A stretch of 64,000 nt of DNA from Saccharibacillus sacchari DSM 19268 (GCF_000585395.1 NZ_KK073875.1:5074274-5138273), one strand, 5' to 3'; counted from the stretch's first letter, positions 8,193 through 18,262 are shown. Translations and numbers: made by a program. The notes: generated by a model from the letters alone, not told the origin.

Positions 8193-9431
8193 TCAACGAA
8201 TCATAATTCGTCCTGTTCCACCACATGCCGCACAGGTTTCATAAAAGAGTCCCGCACCGCTTTCACGCACCTTTTTGCGGGTCATTTCCAACAATCCGAG
8301 TTTTGTCCAACCCACGATATGCGACTGGGTGCGATCTTTGGCGAGCCTTTCCTCAAGACGGTTCCATACACGGGTTCGATTCTGTTCTTCCTGCATATCG
8401 ATAAAGTCCACGATCACGATACCGCCGACGTCGCGAAGCCTAAGCAACCTGGCAATTTCCTGCGCAGCTTCAAGATTCGTATCGGTTACCGTCGTTTCCA
8501 AGCTATCGTCCGCTCCCGTGAATTTTCCTGTATTGACGTCCACGACGGTCAATGCCTCGGTCTGATCCCATACCAGTGTCCCGCCTCCGGGCAAGCGGAT
8601 CTTACGGCCGAAGTCCCGATGAAGCTGATGTTCGACCTGATATGCTTCGAACAGAGGCGTTGGTTCTCGATGGAAAAGAACCCGAGTCTCGGTACCTGGC
8701 AGTATTCGCTCCAAATAAGCATGAGTTCGTTCGTGTTGCGCAGCATCGTCTACGATCAATTCATCAGAACCGGGATTAAAAACATCCCGAATCATGCGCT
8801 GTGTCAGGTCCAGATCACGGTACAACTCCTCTGGCGCCTCTAAGGTTTCGGAAGCTGTGCAGATCTCTTGCCATTGACTGCGAAGCTGGAGCAGATCCTC
8901 AAGCAGTATCGCATCTGCTTCGCCGCCTGCCACCGTACGCAAAATCATCCCCTCGCCGGGATTCCGCATCTGTTCCCCTAGTGTTTTGAGTCTCGTACGC
9001 TCGGATTCCGGTTCTACTTTCTTGGACACGGCTACATAATCCGCTTCAGGCATATAGACGATATGACGCCCGGGAAGCGAATAATGGGTCGTCACTCGTG
9101 CGCCTTTTCCGCCCAGCGGCTCCTTGGAAATCTGCACCAGAAGTTGTTGGCCTTTACGCGCAATTTGTTCAATAGAAGGTTTGGATTTGGGCTGTCGTTC
9201 CAAGTGAGCAGGCAGCATATCATCAATATATAAAAAGGCATTCTTCTTCAATCCGATGTCTACAAAAGCAGCCTGCATGCCGGGCAGCACGTTAACAATC
9301 CGTCCTTTATAAAAGTTTCCGGCGATCCCATGCTCCTGAACGCGTTCTGCGGCAAACTCAATCAGGCAGCCGTCCTCAAGCAACGCCGCCTGCGTCCACT
9401 CCGCTTCATTATGCACAACCAGTTGTTTCAT
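8193..9431 (-). CDS. rng: Ribonuclease G (RNase E/G family)
   Basis: Single-strand endoribonuclease for rRNA and mRNA maturation. 412 residues: S1-like RNA-binding region near residues 35-130 (GNFYKGRIVNVLPGMQAAFVDIG), catalytic DNase I-like part with VVDVNTGKF and IVIVDFIDM (metal-binding Asp residues), and a C-terminal CAACGGTG zinc-link motif. It ends shortly after the catalytic core, so it is RNase G- rather than RNase E-length. B. subtilis lacks this enzyme. It sits where Bacillus has spoIVFA-spoIVFB. Confidence 0.93.
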   Translation of the reverse strand: MKQLVVHNEAEWTQAALLEDGCLIEFAAERVQEHGIAGNFYKGRIVNVLPGMQAAFVDIGLKKNAFLYIDDMLPAHLERQPKSKPSIEQIARKGQQLLVQISKEPLGGKGARVTTHYSLPGRHIVYMPEADYVAVSKKVEPESERTRLKTLGEQMRNPGEGMILRTVAGGEADAILLEDLLQLRSQWQEICTASETLEAPEELYRDLDLTQRMIRDVFNPGSDELIVDDAAQHERTHAYLERILPGTETRVLFHREPTPLFEAYQVEHQLHRDFGRKIRLPGGGTLVWDQTEALTVVDVNTGKFTGADDSLETTVTDTNLEAAQEIARLLRLRDVGGIVIVDFIDMQEEQNRTRVWNRLEERLAKDRTQSHIVGWTKLGLLEMTRKKVRESGAGLFYETCAACGGTGRIMIR

Positions 9432-9548
9432 GTGTCACCTCTTGCCCTACATTTTATTGGCGGGCTATGCCTATGAGTGCGCAACTTGCCTCTATTTCAC
9501 TAGACGCGATTGGGCTGAAAAAAGTTTCGCTTGCTCGTATTTCTACGT

Positions 9549-9582
9549 CAAAAAGCCCCTTCTACCAAAAGTGAAGGGGCTT
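9549..9582 (-). terminator. Terminator of the mre-min transcript
   Basis: 10-bp stem AAGCCCCTTC/GAAGGGGCTT followed by TTTGACG on the minus strand, 14 bp after the minD stop. Confidence 0.85.
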
Positions 9583-9595
9583 GATCGCGATAACG

Positions 9596-10396
9596 TTATG
9601 ACTTGCCGCCGCCAAAAAGTTTCCGAAATAGATTGAAGCGGCCTTTTTTCTCATCCAACTGCATAAGCGGAACCGTATCCCCTTGAATGCGACGCGAAAT
9701 GTTACGGTACGCGATCGAAGCTTTAGAATCCGGATTCATGACGGTCGGCTCGCCGGTATTGGCCGCCTTGATGACCATCTCGTCGTCCGGCACGATGCCG
9801 AGCAGATCGATGTTAAGCACTTGAAGCACTTCATCCACATCAAGCATTTCGCCGGCTTTGACCATGTTCGGACGAATCCGATTGACGACCAATTTCGGCG
9901 ATCCGATATGCGAGCTTTCCAACAGTCCGATCACGCGGTCGGCATCGCGCACGGCCGCGTTTTCCGGCGTCGTGACGACAATCGCCTGATCGGCGCCTGC
10001 GATCGCGTTTTTGAAGCCTTGTTCGATACCCGCGGGGCAGTCGATCAGCACATACTGGAATTCGGCTTTCAATTCAAGGATGATATCGCGGATTTGCTCC
10101 GGCGATACTGCATTTTTATCTTTGGTTTGCGCAGCCGGAAGCATGTACAACTCTTCGAAGCGTTTATCTTTTACCAGCGCCTGATGCAAGCGGCAACGCC
10201 CGTCAGCCACATCGCAAATGTCGTAAATGATCCGGTTTTCCAGTCCCATCACGACATCCAAGTTGCGAAGGCCGATATCGGTGTCGACCAAGCACACCTT
10301 TTTGCCGAGCAGTGCCAGCGCCGTTCCGATATTGGCCGTGGTCGTCGTTTTGCCGACGCCGCCTTTTCCCGAAGTGACGACTATAGCCTCTCCCAT
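9596..10396 (-). CDS. minD: Septum-site ATPase MinD
   Basis: Membrane-binding ATPase that positions MinC to block polar division. 266 residues. Deviant Walker A SGKGGVGKTT (Lys11, Lys16), DTDIGLRNLD, DCPAGIE. The C-terminal amphipathic helix GRFNLFRKLFGGGKS is the membrane-targeting sequence. AAGGAG at the end of minC serves as ribosome-binding site; the genes are 3 bp apart. Confidence 0.97.
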   Translation of the reverse strand: MGEAIVVTSGKGGVGKTTTTANIGTALALLGKKVCLVDTDIGLRNLDVVMGLENRIIYDICDVADGRCRLHQALVKDKRFEELYMLPAAQTKDKNAVSPEQIRDIILELKAEFQYVLIDCPAGIEQGFKNAIAGADQAIVVTTPENAAVRDADRVIGLLESSHIGSPKLVVNRIRPNMVKAGEMLDVDEVLQVLNIDLLGIVPDDEMVIKAANTGEPTVMNPDSKASIAYRNISRRIQGDTVPLMQLDEKKGRFNLFRKLFGGGKS

Positions 10397-10399
10397 CTT

Positions 10400-11083
10400 C
10401 TACACTCCTTTGAACACATTCAGATCCCGGCGCAGCCGGGCGATATTCGCCATCTTGTCGATCTGCATCTGCCCGTCCTTCAGATAGGCGAACTCCATCT
10501 GCGTCTCATGCGGATGGGCGCTGCTTTCTTCGGCACTATCTGGCGGACGACTGATGACTTCGGCAATTCGCAGCTGCGTCGGTGCCAGATACGAAGCTCC
10601 AACAATCGCATGTTCGCTGCCTTCCGAGCCGGCATGAGCCATTCCGCGCAGCGCTCCGAGGATATAGATATCTCCGGTACACACAATCGAACCCCCTGGA
10701 TTAACATCACCCAAAAACAGCAGGTTTCCATCATGTTGGAGCACCTGCCCGGAACGGACCATGCCGCTCATTGTCGCGATCGGTACGCGCAATACCGCAT
10801 TTTCCCGAAGCTCAGCGGTTTTCGAACCTTCGATCGAACGCACGAGCAAGTTACGCTTGCTTCGCAATACATCCAAAATTTGCAGCTTCTGCTCGTCCGA
10901 TAAATCACGGCCCCCGAACCGCACATCAATCGAAACCAGCGGACCGCTAAGAAACGTTTCGCTATTCTCCAACATTTCCCGCAATCCGGTCAGCAATTCA
11001 TCGAATTCGCATCGTTCGTCTAACCGGAACACGAGACCATCTTTGATTCCCTTGATTGTAATGAGATTGCGCTTGATGGACAT
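10400..11083 (-). CDS. minC: Septum-site inhibitor MinC
   Basis: Blocks FtsZ assembly away from midcell. 227 residues from ATG 11083. The N-terminal domain (about 1-95) begins MSIKRNLITIKGIKDGL, and the C-terminal beta-helical domain has repeated glycines (GDVNPGGSIVCTGDIYILGALRGMAHAG). An in-frame ATG 22 codons upstream is less likely; GGGGAG lies before the chosen start. Paired with minD as in other Bacillales. Confidence 0.92.
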   Translation of the reverse strand: MSIKRNLITIKGIKDGLVFRLDERCEFDELLTGLREMLENSETFLSGPLVSIDVRFGGRDLSDEQKLQILDVLRSKRNLLVRSIEGSKTAELRENAVLRVPIATMSGMVRSGQVLQHDGNLLFLGDVNPGGSIVCTGDIYILGALRGMAHAGSEGSEHAIVGASYLAPTQLRIAEVISRPPDSAEESSAHPHETQMEFAYLKDGQMQIDKMANIARLRRDLNVFKGV

Positions 11084-11208
11084 CTCCCCCGCTCCCCTTC
11101 GACTTGAATGTTTCGAGACGAAGGTTCCTTTCTCCTGCACGAATCGCATAAAAGTTGCCGCAGATCCGCCGCTTCAAAACGATCGCTCGCTTTTCGAAGC
11201 GACGAATC

Positions 11209-11739
11209 TTACTCTTTCACGTCTTTTTTCGGACGAAGCGGCATCTTGTCGAATTGCCGACGGATCGGCACATAGATGATTAACGCAAAAACGAGCCGGA
11301 ACAACAAGTCAGGAATGATATATTGGATCAACGCCCAGTCGTACGTTTGCTCATTGAAATTAAATACGGTGTAGATACCGAACAACATGCTGTCCAAAAT
11401 GAAACTTCCGAGCATGACGACCGTAAGCATAACGGGCAGCGGCGCTTTGGGAAGTTGAAAAATCAACCCCAGCACGTAGGCCGTAAAACCCATCGTGAAG
11501 GAATACGGCCCCAGCATCGCACCGTAGTACACGATGTCGTGCACCATGCCGAACACGGCACCCAGTACCATGCCCGCATAGCGGTGACGGTATACGGAAA
11601 CGAACAGCACGCAGACGAATACCAGGTTCGGCATCAGGTGAGGCATCCAAGCGTCGGGCAGGAACCACGGCAGCACGCTGCCGTCGATCAGGAAGATCAC
11701 GAAAAGCAGCAGGACGAGAAACTGTTTGCGCCAGGTCAT
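11209..11739 (-). CDS. mreD: Rod-shape protein MreD
   Basis: Integral membrane partner of MreC in the elongasome. 176 residues, strongly hydrophobic with about five membrane segments. The start ATG overlaps the mreC stop by 4 bp (ATGA at 11736-11739), which decides it over an ATG further upstream. A basic tail (FDKMPLRPKKDVKE) follows the last segment. Confidence 0.9.
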   Translation of the reverse strand: MTWRKQFLVLLLFVIFLIDGSVLPWFLPDAWMPHLMPNLVFVCVLFVSVYRHRYAGMVLGAVFGMVHDIVYYGAMLGPYSFTMGFTAYVLGLIFQLPKAPLPVMLTVVMLGSFILDSMLFGIYTVFNFNEQTYDWALIQYIIPDLLFRLVFALIIYVPIRRQFDKMPLRPKKDVKE

Positions 11740-12629
11740 GGCGTACCGTCTCCCTCGTTTGGATCGATACCCGGAATGACAACAAAGAGTTCTTTCCATT
11801 CGACGAAGCTCGCGGTAGGTTTGATTAACGCCGTCTCGGTCAGGCCGAATTCGCTCGGAGTCACTTGCATGACTTCGCCCAGTACGATTCCCGCCGGGAA
11901 CACGCCGCCGCTGCCTGAGGTAACCACTGTATCATAAGGCTCGAGCTTTGTTTTGTTCGGATCGATTCCTGTCATCAACAGACGCTTTTTGTTTTTGTCG
12001 TAGCTTTCCACAATACCGAAAGTATCGGCTTTTCCCGTTACCGTAGCCGCAATCGCGTAGCTGTCAGGCGAAGTCAGGCTCAGCGACGTGATCAGTTGAA
12101 TCGTCGAGGTGTAATCGGTCGTTGTGCTGACAATGCCGACCATGCCTTCGATACTCGTTACAGCCTGACCCACGGCAACGCCGTCTTTCGAACCCACATC
12201 GATATTAACGGTGGGGTTATTGACATCGTCGTTGACCGAGATTACATGGGCAAACCGATAATACTTATTCGCGTTTCTTTTTTGCATTTCCGTAAAATCA
12301 AGGTCTTTTTGCAAATTCTCATTGTCTGTCTTGAGCTTGCGGTAGTCAATGACCTGCCGCTGAAGCTCGACAAGCTGAACGCGATAATTTTCGTTTTCTT
12401 CGTAAACAGCGTTCAAGTCCGCGATATCTTCAAAAAATCCCGATACCGCTGCCGCAGGCTTATTCACTATGCGCTGCGTAAAGCCGACCGTGTCCTTGAC
12501 GAACTTCTCCGGCCAAGTCAGTCCGATCCGGTCGCCGAGCGTGACGCCCATCAGGGCAACGAAAAGAACGATCACGATCAACAGGATAAATAGTTTGCGA
12601 TTTCCGAGCAGTCTAAACAGTTCGAACAC
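11736..12629 (-). CDS. mreC: Rod-shape protein MreC
   Basis: Periplasmic-side scaffold linking MreB to peptidoglycan synthases. 297 residues: short cytoplasmic start (MFELFRLLGNRK), one membrane segment (about 13-30), a coiled coil (about 65-110), then the beta-rich C-terminal domain. The start is GTG, overlapping AGAGGG. Homologues support this N-terminus, although the ribosome-binding-site spacing is poor. Confidence 0.92.
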   Translation of the reverse strand: MFELFRLLGNRKLFILLIVIVLFVALMGVTLGDRIGLTWPEKFVKDTVGFTQRIVNKPAAAVSGFFEDIADLNAVYEENENYRVQLVELQRQVIDYRKLKTDNENLQKDLDFTEMQKRNANKYYRFAHVISVNDDVNNPTVNIDVGSKDGVAVGQAVTSIEGMVGIVSTTTDYTSTIQLITSLSLTSPDSYAIAATVTGKADTFGIVESYDKNKKRLLMTGIDPNKTKLEPYDTVVTSGSGGVFPAGIVLGEVMQVTPSEFGLTETALIKPTASFVEWKELFVVIPGIDPNEGDGTP

Positions 12630-12673
12630 CCTCTAACATTGCTGAATTGTTCATGAATATAGACACCCTTCGT

Positions 12674-13693
12674 TTATCCGCGTTTCGAACGGGACTTGAA
12701 CAGGTGGATATTGTCGAGCGCGCGTCCTGTACCGATTGCGACGCAGTCCAGCGGATTTTCGGCTACGATAACCGGCATTCCTGTCTCGCCTGCAAGCAAT
12801 TTATCCAAGTTGCGAAGCAATGCGCCGCCGCCTGTCAGGACAATACCGCGATCCATAATGTCGGCTGCCAATTCCGGCGGGCATTTTTCCAATGTAACTT
12901 TAACTGCTTCGATAATCGAGCTTACCGTATCAGCCAACGCTTCCGTAATTTCATGCGAAGTGATGGAGATCGTTTTAGGCAAACCGCTTACCAGGTCGCG
13001 ACCTCGAATTTCGATCGTTTCCGGCGTTTCGAGCTGGATCGCCGAACCGATTTCCATTTTCAACATTTCCGACGTGCGCTCGCCGATCATGAGGTTATAT
13101 TGACGTTTCACGTATTGAATGATGGACTCGTCCATTTCGTCGCCCGCTACGCGCACCGAACGCGCGGTTACGATCCCGCCGAGCGAGATGACCGCAACTT
13201 CGGTCGTACCGCCGCCGATATCGACAACCATGCTGCCTGTCGGCTCCCATACCGGAAGGTCTGCGCCGATTGCGGCCGCAAACGGCTCTTCGATCGTATA
13301 CGCTTCGCGAGCGCCGGCTTGTTTGGTTGCATCTTCGACCGCGCGCTGTTCAACCGCAGTAATCCCCGACGGCACGCATACCATGACGTTCGGATGGCGT
13401 TGGAAGAACGAGCGTTTTTTCTGCGCTTGATTAATAAAATATTTGATCATTGTCGCCGTCGTATCGAAGTCCGCGATTACGCCGTCTTTCATCGGACGAA
13501 TGGCGCGAATGTTCCCCGGCGTACGGCCGATCATTTTTTTCGCGTCTTCGCCTACCGCTTCGATCGTTTTCGTGTCGGTACGAAGCGCGACAACGGAAGG
13601 TTCTCTCACTACAATGCCTTTTCCCCGTACGTATACCAGTGTGTTTGCTGTTCCCAAATCGATACCCAGATCTTTATTGCCCATCATTTTCAA
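12674..13693 (-). CDS. mreB: Actin-like cell-shape protein MreB
   Basis: Forms membrane filaments that guide lateral wall synthesis. 339 residues. Actin-fold phosphate loops [13 protein letters not shown] (N-terminus) and [12 protein letters not shown] are present, plus adenosine motif [11 protein letters not shown]. First gene of mreBCD, followed by minCD. Confidence 0.97.
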   Translation of the reverse strand: MKMMGNKDLGIDLGTANTLVYVRGKGIVVREPSVVALRTDTKTIEAVGEDAKKMIGRTPGNIRAIRPMKDGVIADFDTTATMIKYFINQAQKKRSFFQRHPNVMVCVPSGITAVEQRAVEDATKQAGAREAYTIEEPFAAAIGADLPVWEPTGSMVVDIGGGTTEVAVISLGGIVTARSVRVAGDEMDESIIQYVKRQYNLMIGERTSEMLKMEIGSAIQLETPETIEIRGRDLVSGLPKTISITSHEITEALADTVSSIIEAVKVTLEKCPPELAADIMDRGIVLTGGGALLRNLDKLLAGETGMPVIVAENPLDCVAIGTGRALDNIHLFKSRSKRG

Positions 13694-13723
13694 TTAACTC
13701 CTTTTCTCATTCGAGTTCAATTT

Positions 13724-14413
13724 TCACATAAATCCCTGTTCTTTGAGGCTGACAAATCGACCATCGCCTACCACAATATGGTCAAGTACGTCGATTCCTA
13801 CAATTTGCCCGGATTCGACTAAACGCTTGGTAATCGCGATATCTTCCGGACTTGGAGCCGGATCGCCGCTTGGATGATTATGAGCGCAGACGATCGAAGC
13901 GCTGCTATATTTGATCGCGGCGCGAAAAACTTCGCGCGGATGGACGATTGAAGCATTAAGACTCCCGATCGACAACGTTTCCTGCGCGATGACAACATTT
14001 TTTGTATTTAGAAAAAGGCAAACGAAATGTTCTTTTTGAAGGTATCTGAGCTGTTCGGTCAACAGCTCCGCCGCATCGCGCGGACTGCGAATCACGACCG
14101 ATTCAGTCAGACGTGAGGCCACCATGCGCCGCCCCAATTCGATCGCCGCTCTTAGTTGAACGGCCTTTGCCGGGCCCACGCCCTTGATTTCTACCAGTTC
14201 TTCGACTCCCGAGTCTGCAAGGCCGCGAAGCCCGCCCGACTGCATCAGTATACGTTGAGCGATCATGATCGCCGATTCGCTGCGCGTTCCGGTTCGGAGC
14301 AGGATGGCCAGCAGTTCCGCATGGCTAAGCGCCTGCGCTCCGTATTGCAGCATTCGTTCTCTCGGTCGTTCTTCACGAGGAAGATCACGAAGCATAATAT
14401 TCGACAATTCCAT
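13724..14413 (-). CDS. radC: RadC/JAB-domain protein
   Basis: JAB/MPN-type putative metalloprotease, historically called DNA repair protein RadC although its cellular role is unclear. N-terminal helix-hairpin-helix region (about 50-85, EIKGVGPAKAVQLRAAIELG). The C-terminal JAB domain carries the zinc motif HNHPSGDPAPSPED. ATG 14413 begins MELSNIMLRDLPREERPRERM, the family start; ORF-internal ATGs upstream lack a ribosome-binding site. Between maf and mreB as in Bacillus. Confidence 0.93.
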   Translation of the reverse strand: MELSNIMLRDLPREERPRERMLQYGAQALSHAELLAILLRTGTRSESAIMIAQRILMQSGGLRGLADSGVEELVEIKGVGPAKAVQLRAAIELGRRMVASRLTESVVIRSPRDAAELLTEQLRYLQKEHFVCLFLNTKNVVIAQETLSIGSLNASIVHPREVFRAAIKYSSASIVCAHNHPSGDPAPSPEDIAITKRLVESGQIVGIDVLDHIVVGDGRFVSLKEQGFM

Positions 14414-14537
14414 TTTTGCAGTCGTCCCTTCGAAATGGAACGCCGCTTCCGTGTTCAACTTGTGTATTCGATCATGGCAGGATCGGGACATGCGCTTGTT
14501 CAACCCAAAAACGGCAGCACCGATTTGCCCCTTTTAA

Positions 14538-14565
14538 ACAATACCAGCTAAAAGCGGCTTGTCAA
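14538..14565 (-). promoter_or_regulatory. Candidate promoter of radC-mreBCD-minCD
   Basis: Minus-strand -35 TTGACA (14560-14565), 16-bp spacer, -10 TATTGT. A second candidate is an extended -10 TGGTATAAT with TATAAT at 14638-14643, closer to maf. Together they are the visible signals in the 290-bp gap 14414-14703, which has no gene. Confidence 0.5.
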
Positions 14566-14703
14566 CCTGAAGCCCGCGCGCCGCATCATGCAGCTTCCTT
14601 CGCCTGATTTTCAAGACAAAGGCTATGTAACCTTGTCATTATACCACGGCCGTCGCCCGCAATCGAGTCGGCCTATTTTTCGAGTTGATTCGGCGGCACG
14701 AAG

Positions 14704-15300
14704 TTAACCTAAAGCATGAATCCCGAACTGCCCCAGCATCCGGTACAGAGCCGCAATCGGCAGACCGACAATCGTATGATAGTCGCCTTCGATTCGCTCG
14801 ACGAATACCGCACCTAGACCCTGAACGGCATAAGAGCCTGCTTTGTCCATCGGCTCTCCTCCGGCAACATAAGCCTCGATCTCTGATTCCGCAATGCTGC
14901 GCATGGTGACGCCGGCCCGACTGAAATCGGACAATTCACGTTCGCCGGAACCTTGAATACAAGCTAACCCCGTATAGACCTGATGCGTACGTCCGGATAA
15001 AGCTTTCAGCATTCGCTTGGCGTCTGCCTCATCTGTCGGTTTCCCCAAGACGACACCATCCAATACCACGATCGTATCGCTGCCGATGACAATAGCATCA
15101 TGAGGAACACCTTCGGCAATGACGGCCTGAGCCTTGCGCAACGCCAGTTCCTGCACGATGCGCTCCGGCGACCAATCGTCCGGTACGCTTTCGTCCGCAT
15201 CGCTAACTTTCACTTCAAAAGGCAAATTCAAAAGCGAAAGCAGCTCCCGTCTTCTCGGAGAGCCCGAAGCGAGGATCAGCGGCTTTTCTTGTTGAGTCAT
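14704..15300 (-). CDS. maf: Maf-type nucleoside triphosphate pyrophosphatase
   Basis: Hydrolyses dTTP/UTP or modified pyrimidine nucleotides and is linked to septation control. 198 residues with ASGSPRRRELL at the N-terminus, catalytic GSDTIV, GKP and SGRTHQVYTG motifs, and DKAGSYAVQG. GGAGG precedes ATG 15300. Confidence 0.93.
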   Translation of the reverse strand: MTQQEKPLILASGSPRRRELLSLLNLPFEVKVSDADESVPDDWSPERIVQELALRKAQAVIAEGVPHDAIVIGSDTIVVLDGVVLGKPTDEADAKRMLKALSGRTHQVYTGLACIQGSGERELSDFSRAGVTMRSIAESEIEAYVAGGEPMDKAGSYAVQGLGAVFVERIEGDYHTIVGLPIAALYRMLGQFGIHALG

Positions 15301-15378
15301 CCTATTGTTCCTCCTTCAAAATAGCCCTTCATTATTATAAGGGAACAATACTGCCGTCTCAAGCTTGCTCCGCTGTAA

Positions 15379-15419
15379 GAAAAAAGCCGCTCCCTCGCGA
15401 TGCGGCGGGGAACGGCTTT
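15379..15419 (-). terminator. Terminator after murC
   Basis: Stem AAGCCG plus GGGAG/CTCCC elements around a GC-rich loop (15384-15418), followed on the minus strand by CTTTTTTC. Confidence 0.8.
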
Positions 15420-15488
15420 CTAGCAGCCTTTGCGAATGCCTGTTTATCTTAAAAGGCTATTGCGATTGGAAATTTCGATATTTACGTA

Positions 15489-16868
15489 TTACAGGTTTCG
15501 ATTCTTCCAGTCTTCCGCGAGCTTATGCGAGACTTTCCAGATATCGCCTGCGCCCATCGTAATGACCAGGTCGCCGTCTTGAATGCGTCCCGACAAATGC
15601 TCCAGCGCTTCTTCCTTAGTCGCCAGATATTGCGAATTGGGATTGCTGTTCTGCTTGATCAACTCGGTCAGCGATGAGGAATGAACGCCTTCGATCGGCT
15701 CCTCGCCGGCCGGCGAGTAGATATCGACGATGATCGCCTCATCGGCGTCCGAGAACGCCCGGCTGAACGCGTCAAGCAGGAAGAAAGTCCGCGTGTAGCG
15801 CTGCGGCTGGAACACGGCAACAATGCGTTTGCCCGTTGATTTCGCTGCACGCAGCGTGGCTTCGATCTCGGTCGGATGGTGCGCGTAATCATCGACAACC
15901 AGTACGCCTGCCGCATCGGCCAACACTTGGAAGCGACGCTTCGCGCCATGGAACTTCGACAACCCGACAGCCGCTTCTTCGAACGGAATGCCGCTCTTCA
16001 GGCAGGCAATCAGTGCAGCCGTTGCATTATAGACGTTATATTTGCCCGGCACAAACAGATTTACGCGTCCCAGTTCTTTCCCTTCCGTGCTTACCGTAAA
16101 CGAAGCGCGACGGTCGCCCAGGTCGATGTCCGAAATGCGGTAATCCGCGTCTTCGCCCATGCCGTAAGTCACGAGTTTGCAAGTAAGCTTCGGCTTCAAT
16201 TCGCGCAAATTCTCGTCGTCGGCGCATACGATCGCCAGACCGTCCTCGCGTGTCTGATTCAGGAATTGCACATACGCTTCCTTGATTTTCTCGAAGCTGC
16301 CTTCGTAGTTTTCCAAATGGTCGGCTTCGATATTGGTCACGATGCTGATGTACGGATGATACTGCAAAAACGTACCGTCGCTCTCATCCGCTTCCGCTAC
16401 GACAAAATCGCTTTTGCCCGCTTTGGCATTGGTACCGAAACCTACGATTTCGCCGCCGATAATGTACGTCGGATCCGTTCCGCATTCTTCCATCGCAAGC
16501 GCGGTCATGGATGACGTAGTCGTCTTACCGTGCGCTCCCGCTACCGCGATGCCTTGACGCTCGTTGAGCAGGCGCGCCAGCATTTGCGAACGGTGAATGG
16601 TCGGAATTCCAAGACGCAAAGCTTCGACGCGCTCCACGTTATCTTCAGGCAGCGCCGTCGAATAAACGACCGTATCGGCGCCCTCCACGTATTCGGCTTT
16701 GTGGCCGTAATGGATGGTCGCGCCTCCTTCAACCAATCTTTTGGTAAGGCTTTGTTCAGCCACGTCGGAACCCGTAATTTTGTAGCCCATTTCCAGCAGT
16801 ACCCGGGCGATCGCGCTCATGCCGTAACCGCCGATGCCGATGAAATGGATGTGTTCTGTTTTTTTCAT
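15489..16868 (-). CDS. murC: UDP-N-acetylmuramate--L-alanine ligase
   Basis: Adds L-Ala to UDP-MurNAc, the first stem-peptide step of peptidoglycan. 459 residues: N-terminal Rossmann motif HFIGIGGYGMSAIA, ATP loop GAHGKTTTSSM, central EADESDGTF, NIEADHLENY, and DDYAHHPTEI. The ORF extends to a TTG at 16883 overlapping folC, but ATG 16868 after the folC stop, with GGTTGGTG upstream, is the likely start. Lies between folC and maf. Confidence 0.94.
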   Translation of the reverse strand: MKKTEHIHFIGIGGYGMSAIARVLLEMGYKITGSDVAEQSLTKRLVEGGATIHYGHKAEYVEGADTVVYSTALPEDNVERVEALRLGIPTIHRSQMLARLLNERQGIAVAGAHGKTTTSSMTALAMEECGTDPTYIIGGEIVGFGTNAKAGKSDFVVAEADESDGTFLQYHPYISIVTNIEADHLENYEGSFEKIKEAYVQFLNQTREDGLAIVCADDENLRELKPKLTCKLVTYGMGEDADYRISDIDLGDRRASFTVSTEGKELGRVNLFVPGKYNVYNATAALIACLKSGIPFEEAAVGLSKFHGAKRRFQVLADAAGVLVVDDYAHHPTEIEATLRAAKSTGKRIVAVFQPQRYTRTFFLLDAFSRAFSDADEAIIVDIYSPAGEEPIEGVHSSSLTELIKQNSNPNSQYLATKEEALEHLSGRIQDGDLVITMGAGDIWKVSHKLAEDWKNRNL

Positions 16869-16876
16869 AATACGTT

Positions 16877-18250
16877 TCACCAACCTTTCTCAGAATCGGC
16901 CTGGTGCAGCAGTTGCGCACGCACGTCGGAAATTAAATACAGCGTACCGGAGACGACCCCGAGGTCCTCCGGTCCGATCGAAGCTTTGAACTCGGCCAGC
17001 GCCGTTTTCCAATCGGGCTGCACGACGATGCGAAGGTTCGGCTTGGCATATTCCGCCCGTAGTCCCTCCGCAATATCAGCCAGCGCCGAAGCATTCATTT
17101 TTTTGCGAAAATCCGGTTCTGTCAAGATCAATTCATCAACCAGCGGCAGAATGGATTTAAAATAGTCTTCGTGGCTTTTGGTGGACAACATGCCCATCAT
17201 CAGTACGAGTTTGTTATACGTCCAGCCGTTTTGCAAGCTTTGTGCCAATGCAGCCGCCCCTTCGGGATTATGCGCGCCGTCCATCAGAATACGCGGATTT
17301 TTTTGTACAAGCTCCATGCGCCCTGCCCAAAAAGCTTCTTCAAACGCCGCCGTCGTCTGCTCGTCCTCCAGTTGGAACGCCATATACTGACGAAGCACCT
17401 CAAGCGCCATAAAAGCACCTGCGGCATTCTCCAATTGGTATTCTCCGCGCAGCGAGAGAGACAGATCGAATTCCCGGAACGGACCTTTGAAATGCAGGCT
17501 TTGGCCGTCTTCGCCAACTGCTGTTTTTTCATAAAAGAATTGCTCGCCCGCCGTATAACAAGTGCTGCTGTGAAGCTTGGCCGCATCCTTGATCACCTGC
17601 AACGCTTCCGGTTGGCTCACACTGGTCACGACCGGAACGCCCGCCTTGATAATGCCTGCCTTTTCTGCCGCAATCTTCTCCAGCGTATCGCCCAGAATAT
17701 CCATATGGTCGTGTCCCACGTTCGTGATGATCGACAACATTGGATTCACAATATTCGTTACGTCCATACGTCCGCCAAGTCCCGTTTCCCAAATCACGAC
17801 ATCCGGGAAACAGACATCCGCATAATACAGAATAGCCAGCGCGGTCGAAACTTCGAACATGGTTGGCGACCCGAGTTCGGTCTCCGCCAGTTCTTCGACA
17901 ACAGGATGTAACCGGTTCGACAGCGCGAGCAACGTCTCGTCCGGAATATCCCGCCCGTTGTATTGAAAGCGGTTCGTGAATTTCGTGATGTAAGGAGACG
18001 TAAACGTCCCAACGTCATAGCCGTTATGAATCAGCGCGCTGGTCAGAAAAGCACAAGTCGAGCCTTTGCCGTTCGTTCCCGCGACGTGAACAAACTTGAG
18101 ACGACGGTGCGGATGGCCGAAGCGGTCCATCAGCGCCTCTATTCGTTCCAAGCCCGGACGGATGCCGAAAGGAATCAGTCCGTTAATCCATTCTACCGCT
18201 TCCGCATAAGAAGTCAGGGGCGCCGAAGCGCCCCGATCATTGTTGTCCAT
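16877..18250 (-). CDS. folC: Folylpolyglutamate synthase / dihydrofolate synthase
   Basis: ATP-dependent addition of glutamate to folates. 457 residues of the Mur-ligase superfamily: VAGTNGKGSTCAFL P-loop, ETGLGGRMDVTN, NVGHDHMDILG, and DGAHNPEGA in the C-terminal domain. AAGGGG precedes the ATG at 18250. It follows valS by only 12 bp, so both are probably controlled by the T-box. Confidence 0.95.
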   Translation of the reverse strand: MDNNDRGASAPLTSYAEAVEWINGLIPFGIRPGLERIEALMDRFGHPHRRLKFVHVAGTNGKGSTCAFLTSALIHNGYDVGTFTSPYITKFTNRFQYNGRDIPDETLLALSNRLHPVVEELAETELGSPTMFEVSTALAILYYADVCFPDVVIWETGLGGRMDVTNIVNPMLSIITNVGHDHMDILGDTLEKIAAEKAGIIKAGVPVVTSVSQPEALQVIKDAAKLHSSTCYTAGEQFFYEKTAVGEDGQSLHFKGPFREFDLSLSLRGEYQLENAAGAFMALEVLRQYMAFQLEDEQTTAAFEEAFWAGRMELVQKNPRILMDGAHNPEGAAALAQSLQNGWTYNKLVLMMGMLSTKSHEDYFKSILPLVDELILTEPDFRKKMNASALADIAEGLRAEYAKPNLRIVVQPDWKTALAEFKASIGPEDLGVVSGTLYLISDVRAQLLHQADSEKGW

Positions 18251-18262
18251 CGCTGAATCCCC

